From Natranaerovirga pectinivora (GTDB lineage Bacteria; Bacillota; Clostridia; Lachnospirales; DSM-24629): a stretch of DNA of 64,000 nt. The stretch is taken from assembly GCF_004342165.1 (NCBI RefSeq), contig NZ_SMAL01000002.1, positions 1 through 64,000 of the forward strand. Reading direction: 5' to 3'. The notes beneath the pieces were generated by a model, which was not told the DNA's origin, did not search any database, and saw only the letters and a list, made by a program, of their open reading frames with translations. Below are positions 26,701 through 35,297 of the stretch, piece after piece. Made by a program: the position numbers and the translations under genes. Position 1 is the first letter of the stretch; every line of letters begins with the position of its first letter.

Positions 26701-28617
26701 CTTGATTTGGATCAAGTTAGAGATGAATTTAAGACCATTGAAGATAATAGTGCTTCAATGAGTGTTGAACAGGAAAAAGCAAGTATTCGTTCAAAGATTA
26801 ATGCATTACGAGATCCTGATACGGATATAATTTTTGAAGGCAAGGAAGAGGAATATGAAATATTAAGAAAACAACTTATATCATTGAAAAATGTAAAGGA
26901 TGCAGAAAGTGATATAGATTATTCGTCTCTTACTATTGCCTTGCTTATCACAGCAGATAAACTTTCTAATAGTGTAAGCAGAGCTAATGTTCTGCAGGAA
27001 CTAGTAGAAATAAAATCAAAAATGGACAAGTATATTTATGAAAAGAGAAAGATAATAAATGATTTGGTAGACAAGCTTTCTAAGAAAAAAGCAGCCGTTG
27101 ATGATGAAATTTCGGTGATAAAGATTAATAAAAATAATAAAGTTTTGATGATTGAACAGCTTAATGAAGATAATTCATATTTAGATTATAGAAGGAAGCA
27201 ACAGGAACTTCGAACAGCAATCGTTGATTTTTTTATGGATTTTGATATATATGACGAATATCCGGCAGATGATTTTGCGGCTGCAATAGAAATAATTAAT
27301 AGACGCTTGAGTGACATTGAAAGGAATCAAGATGCTCTTGAAAAGGAAAACAAATCAAGAATTCCAATGTATAAAGCTATTCGAAACTATCTTGCTGATG
27401 AAGCGATTCTCGAAGAGGATAGAGTTAGCTATACAAAGAAACTATTTGATAACGCCAATGTTTTTGGAATGACTTGTACAAGTCGAGAGTATTATAGCGA
27501 ATCTTCAATGCAGGCTTTAAGGGAGTATAAGCTTGGAAATATTAATGTACGAAATGTTGGAATAGATGTTGTGATTATTGATGAGGTTAGTAAATCATCG
27601 TTCCTTGACTTATTAATTCCGGTTCTATATGGAAAAACAGTGATTTTAGTTGGAGATCATCGTCAGTTGCCACCTTTATATGACTTGAAACATATGAGAA
27701 AGGGCGATTTTGAGGGACTTAATCCAGAAATAATAGATTATGATTTGAATCAACATTATCAGAAGTTGTATGAAACTTGTTTCTTTAAAGAACTTTTTGA
27801 AAAGGTTCCTAATTCATATCGGATAATGCTTGATAAACAGTATCGTTGCCACAGTGATATTATGGATGTTTTTAATCATTTCTATAGTGCAAATGGAAAA
27901 GGATTGACTGTAGGACTGAGTAACCAAAATGACCTTAAGCAGCATAATTTGTTGATTAAATCGAATGGAGTTACTTTGATTGAGCCTCATAATCACATAC
28001 ATTTTGTAAACTGTACTGAGTATGAGTCTTCTTTAGATAGTGAATCATCGTCTAAAATTAATAGACAGGAAGCAGATGTTATAAGCAAATTACTAAAGTT
28101 GATTAATGAACAGTATGGAAGAATGATTGAGTCTGGTGAAATCAGAAAAGATTCCAGGAAAGACGAAAGAAAGAGTATAGGTGTTATTTGTACTTATCGT
28201 GATCAGGCTCGTCATATAAAGAATAATATTAAAGGAATTAAGTTCCCAAATGTATCTACCAAGAGGGCGGAAAGACTGATTATTAATACCGTTGATGATT
28301 TTCAAGGAGATGAAAGGGATATCATTATTGTATCAATGGTCAGAAATCCTAGAGGAGATAGATATAGTACAGAGTTTATTGATCAGTTTGAGAGAATTAA
28401 TGTTGCGCTTTCTAGAGCAAGATGCATGCTAATTATTGTGGGTTCACAGGAGTTTTTAAGTAAAAGTAGCATTGATTTGCCTGACATAAACGGAAGAAAG
28501 GAACTCGATAGACATTCGTTTCCTGTATATAAGGAGATCATTCGTACCATTCAGGCAAAGGGTAAAATTTTGCAAGCTTCTGATATTATTGGAGAGGTGA
28601 AGAAGAATGGAAAATAA
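23734..28617 (+). CDS. Giant membrane-anchored SF1 (UPF1/DNA2-like) helicase
   Basis: This 1627-residue protein starts with a short cytoplasmic end and a transmembrane helix (IAKIIAGIVGVGIVGTGIAA). The middle (about residues 500-700) is coiled coil. The helicase core carries LQGPPGTGKTEVIAEI (Walker A, about 781), VVIIDEVSKSS (Walker B, about 1283), VGDHRQLPPLYD, LDKQYRCHSDIMDV (about 1370), VDDFQGDERDIIIVSMVR (about 1520) and VALSRARCMLIIVG. A 500-residue, coiled-coil-rich insertion separates Walker A from Walker B. These motifs place it in the AAA_11/AAA_12 superfamily 1 group acting on RNA or DNA. ATG 23734 follows GAGAGGAG. It overlaps the next gene by 11 bases and leads a five-gene operon. 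Confidence 0.85.
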   Translation: MADERNIAKIIAGIVGVGIVGTGIAALINSINDDSSLYTPNYENPGDDDNVPSVDEIFESERIQREDSKRDDHQAEQMRDDYENGNFEQREIRNDIEYAQREFDQQSQKSGVEYLYIDFAQYLKSGSRNRNDVYIEPLEEQFEKVHRKLSLHGKNDITDLRKFVSLCFPSIKSTYYVSLPSFERSIETFSQFGQTYECIYNMVIRPEKSGIVSSVLPKELDVVLVGDLVFRNNIISFVVKGLDLIDENVEKFGELRIESAAACAIGKNDKNLPDYGLDNRDLYKPFLTRDKVLSLCENVYPIENPEKAIIIFEEWKKYVYFRKYFLNIQSQRSERIDNVSYIHAYSISRSEYRKNEETYESHLLDGNKNFIQKDQVLLDKYTEGAAEFSLIKVEISKNLAEINRFLARDKKISNYERDLRRFSRTQVALSQNNPCNDVSVGINENLLYLGNRVAFEAIDIEPDCEDIISFFEEKLRRSDSFVDEKYRGIIREVISEYEKKEDKRLDEEMQKAIDEYFESLDYNYEADVEHNTDKNIAKRYSARVKEINIKYDKQKKQLEKNNKMRKKQDGALEKVKQQFIDEIEKLIVLEKEEIANIPLSQWYFDRNEKLKTDFEKSQRLQKSKDLEALCSEKERLLKIQLASAIEGEKKEFKEKIDKDKAEEIDKKKERTTQRHFYIYFKAEDVNFDLIKTDLLMKNKFLIYDNRAEKKKIERQEKAIYSFYHGYVKNPFLASYFFVPETLGKSETNSTEIEWFENRLNDSQKEAVRRALASNSLFLLQGPPGTGKTEVIAEITAQFVKQGKKVLVSSETHKAIDNVFERLPKIPEIRPLRLVPSMSNKETEYSPEKLVDNLYLSISSRLDKRIQQYENFTEMKSNFSESMSELRFRHNQLLQLEKDCRAVQTEKENLQREISDLDHEVETKRNSKRPLEEEKEQYDILISYMDKGTFDEEIDKGDVLFEIGKYFYELVSKYDIFTDVDAEKVSRIYRLDLDQVRDEFKTIEDNSASMSVEQEKASIRSKINALRDPDTDIIFEGKEEEYEILRKQLISLKNVKDAESDIDYSSLTIALLITADKLSNSVSRANVLQELVEIKSKMDKYIYEKRKIINDLVDKLSKKKAAVDDEISVIKINKNNKVLMIEQLNEDNSYLDYRRKQQELRTAIVDFFMDFDIYDEYPADDFAAAIEIINRRLSDIERNQDALEKENKSRIPMYKAIRNYLADEAILEEDRVSYTKKLFDNANVFGMTCTSREYYSESSMQALREYKLGNINVRNVGIDVVIIDEVSKSSFLDLLIPVLYGKTVILVGDHRQLPPLYDLKHMRKGDFEGLNPEIIDYDLNQHYQKLYETCFFKELFEKVPNSYRIMLDKQYRCHSDIMDVFNHFYSANGKGLTVGLSNQNDLKQHNLLIKSNGVTLIEPHNHIHFVNCTEYESSLDSESSSKINRQEADVISKLLKLINEQYGRMIESGEIRKDSRKDERKSIGVICTYRDQARHIKNNIKGIKFPNVSTKRAERLIINTVDDFQGDERDIIIVSMVRNPRGDRYSTEFIDQFERINVALSRARCMLIIVGSQEFLSKSSIDLPDINGRKELDRHSFPVYKEIIRTIQAKGKILQASDIIGEVKKNGK

Positions 28618-30823
28618 GTATTTCTTAAATTTTGAAACAGCATGGTCTTTTCCAATAATGCAATATGTTACAAATTCATCATATGTGGAGGTAAGAAAAG
28701 CATCAGGAATCGCATATATATTGCTAGAGCTAATTAGTGAATCTGAGAATATTGAAGAAAAATTGGTTGTGACACTTAAGAATCTTGGTGTTCCGTACGA
28801 CATTCATTATATTTTTTGTGGCGAGCTTGCCAACATGATTGACTTAGGAATCGTTAGAATGAAGGCGAACCGTGATTTTGGAGTTGATTTATTGGAAATG
28901 TATTATATATCCGACTTTGAGGTGACGGAACTAGGTAAAAGATTATTTGCTGAAGGAACTATTCCTACAGGAAACAATAGTATTAAAAAGCTTAATGTAT
29001 ATTATGATTTGGCAACAAAAAATATTATGATAAAGTCTGACTATAGATTATTTAGGTTTGACAGCGCTACAATTGATGAAGGTTGTATTGGCAAGGTACA
29101 ACTAAATAGTGATGATGTTGAACTATTTATTTCTGAAAACATGCATAGTTATGGTTTTAGAAAAGGTGAAGCAATCACTGGGTGTGAACATGAAAACCCA
29201 GAGGCTTTTGTATATAAGCTCGAGGATGCTGTTGTTATTCAAATTGATCAGGAGAAAATGTATTTATCAGCGAAAGATAAAGCGAGAAATACATACATTA
29301 GCGAGAATTACTCAATTGAAATAATATCAAACATAATTGGTGCAAAGAAAAAGTATCATTTTCCTGATGATACTTTACCAGAGATACCTAGATATGATTA
29401 CTCAGATGTATATAATGTTGAACAGATTGCAATGCCTTCACAGTTATTCACTGTTTTGGCTGTTAAAAATCAATTGTCATTGAGCACTGGTATTGAAATG
29501 AAGAATAGTGAATGCATTATAGATAAGAACGAAGTCTTAGAGATATTTCAACAAAGTGGGATAGAAGGATATGCATGTTATTTTGAAAACGGTACGCTGT
29601 ATAAAATTATTCCAGGTAGATTTGAAGTTGAATTAGAAGGATTCCAAAGTAAATGTGAGATTAATTTGATTATCACACAACGCATGTCTGATGAATGTGC
29701 GAATCAAGTGCTGAGAGGCGTATTTCTAAAATGTATTGAAACTGAAGAACCAATAAAGAGATGCAATGTAATAAAAAAACTCACAGAAATATCAACTTAT
29801 AAAGATTATGCAGAACAGTTCACATTTTCATTGTTGAAAAAGCAAAAAAATATAGAGGATAAGGTCGGTATATTCCTTAAGTTGAATAATAAGTTCCTTA
29901 GAGAAAAATGGTGGCATGAATTTGTAATATGTAAGGCTCAAGAATTATTTGATGATCTTTGTGCACAGGTTACTATTGATAATTTTAGCGCAAAAAATAC
30001 ATTAGGAGAGAGCCTCAATAAGATATTAAAGCAGAATGATTTTGATTATTTAAGTTCAATCTCTAGAAATCTTATTGTAACTGAGGGCGAGGAAATTGCA
30101 TATGAAGCTATGGAAGGGCTGAATTATAGTGCTGAAAGTGTGTTAGGAGTAATCAACATATTCAAGACGTATTGTGTGGATGTGCTAAATGGTGAGACAA
30201 TATCAAGTCAAAGTAAGTTAGGAAGGCAGTGTGTATTGCTTGGACAATCTCTTTCAGAATTAAAGGAATTAACTGGGATATCTGATGTTATTGAAGATGC
30301 AGCCGAGTTAGATATTGATGCAGATAGGTTTATTCAAGTTCTGGCTACGTATAATGATATGCTTAAAAAATTAGAAAAATATAGGTTGTATGCAGTTGAA
30401 CAATTCAATGCTTTGTTAGCTTTTAATGAAAGATATACAGATATAAGAGAGATAGTTACTATTGAAATAGAAGCTTTAAAGAATCCAAGCAATATTAATA
30501 AGAACTATATTAATCAAAGGCTTAAAAAATCCCGTTATAAAGATGCAATATGTGATTTACACATAAGACTACAATATGAGCTCAATCGCTTATTTGGAAC
30601 GCAAAATGCTCAGACGTATGATTTGCTGTCAAATGCTGGTATAACTCGATACTTGAGTGAAGATGAATTGAGTGAGATGCATGTTGTGAGAAAATGTAGA
30701 AATGAGTTTCAACATCCGACAGGAAAGAGAAATAATAAGTATTCTGAGCAGAGAATAAAAGAGTGGTGCCAAATAGTAGAAAAACTAGGAGGAATGGATA
30801 ATGAGTCATGCAGTAAGAATTGA
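28607..30823 (+). CDS. Large protein of unknown function with C-terminal HEPN-like motif
   Basis: No family is recognised over most of its 738 residues. The N-terminal 120 residues look like a helical, winged-helix-type region (GIAYILLELISESENIEEKL), the middle is mixed alpha/beta and the C-terminal 120 residues are helical. Near the end, RKCRNEFQHPTGKR contains R-N-x3-H (RNEFQH, residues 698-703), the catalytic signature of HEPN domains, which are often RNases in toxin-antitoxin and abortive systems; that assignment is inference from the motif and helical context. GGAGAGGTG precedes the ATG. It overlaps the helicase upstream and the coiled-coil gene downstream (23 bases), so all are made together. 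Confidence 0.65.
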   Translation: MENKYFLNFETAWSFPIMQYVTNSSYVEVRKASGIAYILLELISESENIEEKLVVTLKNLGVPYDIHYIFCGELANMIDLGIVRMKANRDFGVDLLEMYYISDFEVTELGKRLFAEGTIPTGNNSIKKLNVYYDLATKNIMIKSDYRLFRFDSATIDEGCIGKVQLNSDDVELFISENMHSYGFRKGEAITGCEHENPEAFVYKLEDAVVIQIDQEKMYLSAKDKARNTYISENYSIEIISNIIGAKKKYHFPDDTLPEIPRYDYSDVYNVEQIAMPSQLFTVLAVKNQLSLSTGIEMKNSECIIDKNEVLEIFQQSGIEGYACYFENGTLYKIIPGRFEVELEGFQSKCEINLIITQRMSDECANQVLRGVFLKCIETEEPIKRCNVIKKLTEISTYKDYAEQFTFSLLKKQKNIEDKVGIFLKLNNKFLREKWWHEFVICKAQELFDDLCAQVTIDNFSAKNTLGESLNKILKQNDFDYLSSISRNLIVTEGEEIAYEAMEGLNYSAESVLGVINIFKTYCVDVLNGETISSQSKLGRQCVLLGQSLSELKELTGISDVIEDAAELDIDADRFIQVLATYNDMLKKLEKYRLYAVEQFNALLAFNERYTDIREIVTIEIEALKNPSNINKNYINQRLKKSRYKDAICDLHIRLQYELNRLFGTQNAQTYDLLSNAGITRYLSEDELSEMHVVRKCRNEFQHPTGKRNNKYSEQRIKEWCQIVEKLGGMDNESCSKN

Positions 30824-31916
30824 CTATCAGGGAATTTCAATTCAGTGCCAGAGTATCTGCGAGATGGCTAGCAGCCAACTTTGTAAGCTAGATAGAATGC
30901 TTGATGTTCTTGAGAGTGGATCAACAAGACTTCTTAATTCTCAAACGGATGCATTGAGGAAAGAAATTACAAAGATAAAGCAACAAATTCAAAATAAAAT
31001 TGATTCAGTATTAAGCAAAGCAAAGAAAAAGGCGAGTTTGGGAAGAGTAGTTGTTGATTCGGATTATATGGGTAGTCATGCTAATGCTTATGAAGTCATT
31101 AATGAGGCAGAAGAATTGGAAGTTATGGTTACTACGTTAGCCGACACTAAGCTAGTTGAGATGGAATCACTACTTAATCAATTAATGAATAGTCAACTAG
31201 CTACTTACCAAGAAAAACTTAAGGATTTAGCAAGTGGAAGGATTAGAATAAATTATGATGTACAAGAAAAAATCAATATGATTACAGATGAAGTTATAAG
31301 GCAGTATGTTTATTTGGCATGGGTGGATAATCCGGATGCATCTTATGATTCTTTGTATTCTTTAGCGATGAAGATGAAATATTCAGCTGATAATCGGCAA
31401 TATGTAGCAGTTGAAGAAAAGAAAATTGAAGAAATCAAGACTGAACTTAGGGATGAGAAGATTGATGAAAAAACAATTGAAAAGATTGTAAGTCAAAATG
31501 ATGGAACAGCTAAGGAAAGAGTTCAAAAGGCACGAGAACTGGCTAATGCAGAAATTGTTAACGAGAAGGTTAGACGTGAAAGTGTGAAGATTATTGTTCA
31601 AGCCATAAAAAAGAGAGGATTTTTTGTTGATGTGAAATCAATCAAAATTGATAGAGAGAATAATCAGGTTAATATTCTAGCACAAAAACCAAGTGGAGCA
31701 AAAGCAGAATTTAAAGTATTTATGGATGGCAAGTTTGAGTATAGATTTGATGGTTATGAAGGTCAAGCATGTCAAAAAGATATTAAACCATTTATGGATG
31801 AATTAGAAGACGTGTATGGCATCAAGGTCATAAAACAGACTGAGATTTGGAGCAACCCAGACAAAAACTCAACAATGAAATATCAAACAATTGACTATAA
31901 TAAGAATAAGGGGTGA
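30801..31916 (+). CDS. Coiled-coil protein with DUF2997-like C-terminal domain
   Basis: Residues about 10-160 are strongly helical coiled coil (ALRKEITKIKQQIQNKIDSV). The last 70 residues (AEFKVFMDGKFEYRFDGYEG, ACQKDIKPFMDELEDVYGIK) have the strand pattern and G.G..C spacing I associate with DUF2997. That family is encoded with DUF1257/Ycf35 and Ycf46-like AAA proteins in other bacteria; the match is from memory and tentative. AGGAGG gives a strong start inside the end of the previous gene. It is followed six bases later by the AAA+ gene and may be its adaptor or substrate. Confidence 0.6.
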   Translation: MSHAVRIDYQGISIQCQSICEMASSQLCKLDRMLDVLESGSTRLLNSQTDALRKEITKIKQQIQNKIDSVLSKAKKKASLGRVVVDSDYMGSHANAYEVINEAEELEVMVTTLADTKLVEMESLLNQLMNSQLATYQEKLKDLASGRIRINYDVQEKINMITDEVIRQYVYLAWVDNPDASYDSLYSLAMKMKYSADNRQYVAVEEKKIEEIKTELRDEKIDEKTIEKIVSQNDGTAKERVQKARELANAEIVNEKVRRESVKIIVQAIKKRGFFVDVKSIKIDRENNQVNILAQKPSGAKAEFKVFMDGKFEYRFDGYEGQACQKDIKPFMDELEDVYGIKVIKQTEIWSNPDKNSTMKYQTIDYNKNKG

Positions 31917-31921
31917 AAAAG

Positions 31922-33763
31922 ATGGCGATTGATAATGCATTTAATCGTTTAAAAAGAGAAATAGGTATTAAACGTTGTATTATAATTGATGGCAATGTTG
32001 GCGATGTGTACCTGAACGAAAAATGTCAAGTTATGGATTTGAAAACTTATATCAAACAAGTCCTAAACAATATGAATTATGATAATGTAATTTGTTGGGA
32101 TAAGGTAGACGGTACAAAGGATGATATTGGAAATTTGAAACTTGTTGAAGATGTCGATGTAGAAGGTGAAGCTTATTTAGATAATGAGGAACTATCTGAT
32201 ATATTAGGAGATTCGTCTGCAAATACAAATGAGAATAAATCAGGTTCTATTGATACAACTGATATTAAGGAAATGCTTAGCATTGTAATGAAGAATTTGA
32301 TCAATAAGAATAAAAAGGTTGCTTTTATTTTGAATTGGGCAGATTTTATGTTTTCTGGTTCTCAGCTACCACCGGATGAAAGAGAGCAACTTACTATTTT
32401 AGGCAAAGCGATTAGGGAAAAGATGCCAGATTATAATTCGACAGATGTGAACGAAAGCACAGTTATCTTAATTACTAATAAATTGGCAATGTTTCCAGTT
32501 GCATTTTATCAAGGTAATCCTGAAGTAAGTACAATAACATTACCAAAACCTGATCGCGAAGAGCGTGAAGCAATGATGAGAAAAATATCTTATTCCTTTA
32601 ATGTTATAACAGAAAAGGGAAAAGATTTGATGGAATGTGAAAAAATCAATGAGTATATAGATATGCTTAATGATTTTACCAATAGAGAACTGATGCAGTT
32701 GGCAAGACTTTCTAGAAAAGAAGGCAAAATGGCTTTCGATAAGCTGTTTCTGCTATTTAAATATGGAGAAAAAGATAATCCTTGGGAAAAACTCGTATAT
32801 TCAGAAGTTAAAAATATAAAGAATAAACTTGGCGAGCGAGTAATTGGACAAGAAAAAGCGATTGAAAAGATTGAAAAAGTTGTAATAAAGGCATATATGG
32901 GAATGACTGGCATACATAAAACTTCAAGCCGTTCTATGCCTAAAGGAGTTTTATTCTTCGTTGGACCAACTGGTGTTGGTAAAACAGAACTTTCAAAGGC
33001 GTTAGCTAAGTTCTTATTTGGTGATGAAGATGCTTGTATACGTTTTGACATGAGTGAATATGCTCAAGAAAATTCTGATCAGAAGCTTATTGGAGCACCT
33101 CCAGGATATGTAGGATATGAGGAAGGTGGACAACTTACAAATGCGATTAAAGAGAAACCATTTAGTGTTATTCTTTTTGATGAGATTGAAAAGGCAGCTA
33201 AACCGAATCCACGTATTCTTGATATTTTCCTTCAAATTCTTGAAGATGGTCGTCTTACAGATAGTAAGGGAGAAACTGTTTATTTTAGTGAAAGTGTGAT
33301 TATATTTACTTCTAATTTAGGAGCTAGTGAAGTTGATCCTGGTGCAGTTGATGTGGCAAGTGAATTTATTGAGATAGTAAAGAAGTATTTTAATAAAGAA
33401 ATTAAACGACCAGAATTGCTTGGAAGAATCGGGTACAGTAATATTGTACCTTTCAATTTTATCCAAGATGATGATTTTAGATTGAAGATTGCTCAGTCAA
33501 AGCTCAAACCTATTAAAAAGGGAATTGAAGAAAAATATCATATGAAGCTTGCATTTGATGATGAATTGGCATTTATAAATTATGTAATAGGTGATGCTGA
33601 CAAGAGCAAAGGTGGACGAGATATTTTAAATGCATTGAATGATCGATTACTCGATGCTTTAGCAATGTTTTTATTTAAGCATAAAGAAGATTTAGTATCT
33701 TTGAGAGGAAGTAAAATTTATGTTGAAACAAAACAGGAAGGACTTACCTTTAGATTTGAGTAA
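31922..33763 (+). CDS. ClpB/ClpA-like AAA+ ATPase with unusual N-terminal domain
   Basis: The C-terminal half is a Clp class 2 AAA+ module: RVIGQEKAIEKIEKVV, FFVGPTGVGKTELSKALA (Walker A, about residue 348), FDMSEYAQ, GAPPGYVGYEEGGQLT with the pore-loop tyrosine, VILFDEIEKA (Walker B, about 420), FTSNLG and a C-terminal small domain with KSKGGRDI. The N-terminal 300 residues (RCIIIDGNVGDVYLNEKCQV, PKPDREEREAMMRKI) look like a degenerate AAA domain without a P-loop, reminiscent of Ycf46. No ClpP-binding loop is evident, so remodelling rather than proteolysis is expected. ATG 31922 is preferred over GTG 31913 because AAGGGGTG is six bases upstream. Fourth gene of the operon. Confidence 0.85.
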   Translation: MAIDNAFNRLKREIGIKRCIIIDGNVGDVYLNEKCQVMDLKTYIKQVLNNMNYDNVICWDKVDGTKDDIGNLKLVEDVDVEGEAYLDNEELSDILGDSSANTNENKSGSIDTTDIKEMLSIVMKNLINKNKKVAFILNWADFMFSGSQLPPDEREQLTILGKAIREKMPDYNSTDVNESTVILITNKLAMFPVAFYQGNPEVSTITLPKPDREEREAMMRKISYSFNVITEKGKDLMECEKINEYIDMLNDFTNRELMQLARLSRKEGKMAFDKLFLLFKYGEKDNPWEKLVYSEVKNIKNKLGERVIGQEKAIEKIEKVVIKAYMGMTGIHKTSSRSMPKGVLFFVGPTGVGKTELSKALAKFLFGDEDACIRFDMSEYAQENSDQKLIGAPPGYVGYEEGGQLTNAIKEKPFSVILFDEIEKAAKPNPRILDIFLQILEDGRLTDSKGETVYFSESVIIFTSNLGASEVDPGAVDVASEFIEIVKKYFNKEIKRPELLGRIGYSNIVPFNFIQDDDFRLKIAQSKLKPIKKGIEEKYHMKLAFDDELAFINYVIGDADKSKGGRDILNALNDRLLDALAMFLFKHKEDLVSLRGSKIYVETKQEGLTFRFE

Positions 33764-34310
33764 GAAATTGAATGTTGCTCATATTAATATGTGCACTGAA
33801 GCTGAGGGACCACATAAGCGAATGGCTATATGGTTCCAAGGCTGTAATATATTATGTGAGGGATGTTGTAATACAGAATTACAACCGATAGTTACTGCTC
33901 ATATTATGACTTTACAAGAAATAGTTGATATTGCCTTAGAGTCGCAAAAATTATACGGAATTGAAGGAGTTACTTTTCTTGGTGGAGAGCCAACTCTGCA
34001 GGAAGGACTAAGCGAGTTAGCTAAATCGATAGGCAATAATAATTTAGGAACAATATTGTTTACAGGAAAAATTGTAGAATTATTGGATGAAAAACTGGTT
34101 TATAGTATCGACTTGATTGTAGATGGAAAATTTGATGAACAGCAAATAGACAATAATAGAAATCTTATTGGTTCAAAAAATCAGAGAATCCATTTGTTGA
34201 CTGATAGATATAAAAAAGACATGGATTGGTTTTATAAAGTCAGAGAAAAAAGAGTTGAAGTCAATATAGCTCAAAGTACAGGGGTGTTTATATCAGGAGA
34301 TGTATTGTAA
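33720..34310 (+). CDS. NrdG-like radical SAM activase / 4Fe-4S protein
   Basis: The protein resembles anaerobic ribonucleotide reductase activases: NVAHINMCTEAEGPHKRMAI, then WFQGCNILCEGCCN with the CX3CX2C cluster cysteines (C42, C46, C49), and GVTFLGGEPTLQ as the GGE motif. Such enzymes install glycyl radicals with S-adenosylmethionine, but no glycyl radical enzyme gene is present in the window, so it may modify a protein or product of this operon. ATG 33720 is preceded by GAGGAAG at good spacing and overlaps the AAA+ gene by 44 bases; a later TTG (33756) is an alternative. It ends the operon. Confidence 0.78.
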   Translation: MLKQNRKDLPLDLSKKLNVAHINMCTEAEGPHKRMAIWFQGCNILCEGCCNTELQPIVTAHIMTLQEIVDIALESQKLYGIEGVTFLGGEPTLQEGLSELAKSIGNNNLGTILFTGKIVELLDEKLVYSIDLIVDGKFDEQQIDNNRNLIGSKNQRIHLLTDRYKKDMDWFYKVREKRVEVNIAQSTGVFISGDVL

Positions 34311-34410
34311 TGGTCAAGCGTTTTTGTAACACCACCATAAAATTATTCGGTAATTAAGATTCATTAAAGAACTGGTTATCAAACCTACAAGAAGAATAAA
34401 ATGATAAAAT

Positions 34411-34435
34411 AGTCAAATTATGATATCATATGACT
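34411..34435 (+). promoter_or_regulatory. Candidate operator of the second Phd module
   Basis: TATGATATCATA (34419-34430) is a perfect 12-bp palindrome. It lies within outer arms AGTCA and TGACT, 28 bases before the antitoxin start, a likely autorepression site. Confidence 0.5.
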
Positions 34436-34462
34436 ATAGAAATATCGGAATGAGGTGATAGG

Positions 34463-34771
34463 ATGGAAACAGCAATTAGGCCATCGGCAGATTTAAGAAA
34501 TCATTATAGTGAAATCTCTAGGCAATGCAAAGAATCAAGAGAGGCCGTTATTATTACTGTAAATGGACGAGGTGATACAGCAGTTCTTGGATTGCAGGTT
34601 TATTATCAGATGAAGTCGGAACTAGAACTACTCAGAACACTTGCTGAGGCAGAAGATGATGTAAAAAATGGAAGATTGGCACCAATGCAGAATTCATTTG
34701 ATGATCTTCGTACGTCCTTACTAGAAAGGAAACAAACTTTCAAGGAGGGCGGAAAGTTGGATGAATTATAA
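34463..34771 (+). CDS. Phd/YefM-family antitoxin (toxin partner broken)
   Basis: The protein shows the Phd/YefM N-terminal fold (RPSADLRNHYSEISRQCKES, AVIITVNGRGDTAVLGLQVY) and a helical C-terminal neutralising tail, 102 residues in all. GAGGTGATAGG precedes the ATG. Its stop overlaps the start of a RelE-type toxin frame, which carries two stop codons. The antitoxin remains intact and could still repress its promoter or buffer related toxins, such as the RelE encoded at 8681, though that cross-reactivity is only speculation. Confidence 0.85.
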   Translation: METAIRPSADLRNHYSEISRQCKESREAVIITVNGRGDTAVLGLQVYYQMKSELELLRTLAEAEDDVKNGRLAPMQNSFDDLRTSLLERKQTFKEGGKLDEL

Positions 34772-35072
34772 AATATAACGTACAGACAGAGCAGAAGAGC
34801 AGCTCCGTAATATTATTTTCTATATTGCAGATGACTCTAGTGATATTAATATTGCACTTGGATATTTAGACAAGATTTAAACAGCAATTAATTGTATTCA
34901 AGAGTTCTCTGAGTCGGGAAGTGTTCCTAGGTATTCAATTCTAAAAAAGCAAGGGTATAGAGTATTGATTGTTGAAAGACATCTTATTTTTTATAAGATA
35001 AATGAGGCTGATAAGTTAGTAATTATATATGCCATTGTAGATGGCAGAAGAGAATATCGTAATCTGATATAA
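34761..35072 (+). pseudogene. Inactivated RelE/ParE-family toxin
   Basis: Beginning at ATG 34761 the frame encodes a RelE-type toxin of 103 codons (RAEEQLRNIIFYIADDSSDI, GYRVLIVERHLIFYKINEAD, VIIYAIVDGRREYRNLI) broken by TAA at 34776 and TAA at 34878. Both stops fall in positions with a normal residue in relatives. The toxin is therefore dead while its antitoxin is intact. Confidence 0.8.
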
Positions 35073-35129
35073 AAATTGAACAAAGTATTTAGATTAAATT
35101 TGGATGCTTTTTTGTCAAACAAGGAGATA

Positions 35130-35233
35130 AGAGAAGAACCGCCATCAACTGTACAAGGTAAACAAGCTTTTTACAGAGTAATGGCAGGTTCTTTTTGTGG
35201 TAATGTTAGATCTTTGTAGAGAGAAAAACCCTT
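35130..35233 (+). pseudogene. Scar: SPOR fragment fused to serine recombinase fragment
   Basis: The first part repeats the amidase SPOR segment of 1922-1978 (EEPPSTVQGKQAFYRVMAGS). It then jumps into ATGTTAGATCTTTGTAGAGA, which matches the serine recombinase gene near 2369-2390. The roughly 390 bases that separate these segments at the first locus are deleted here. It is a remnant of a second copy of the same mobile unit. Confidence 0.6.
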
Positions 35234-35297
35234 TAACACATGTCCGACTAAATCTTTGGAAATATTCGAAGCTTATTTTTTTAGTGATTTGGCTCTT

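Noticed and set aside
32590-33051. A 153-codon minus-strand open frame inside the AAA+ gene
   Set aside because: It is a hydrophobic, Ser/Phe-rich shadow of a strongly conserved Clp module and has no ribosome binding site.
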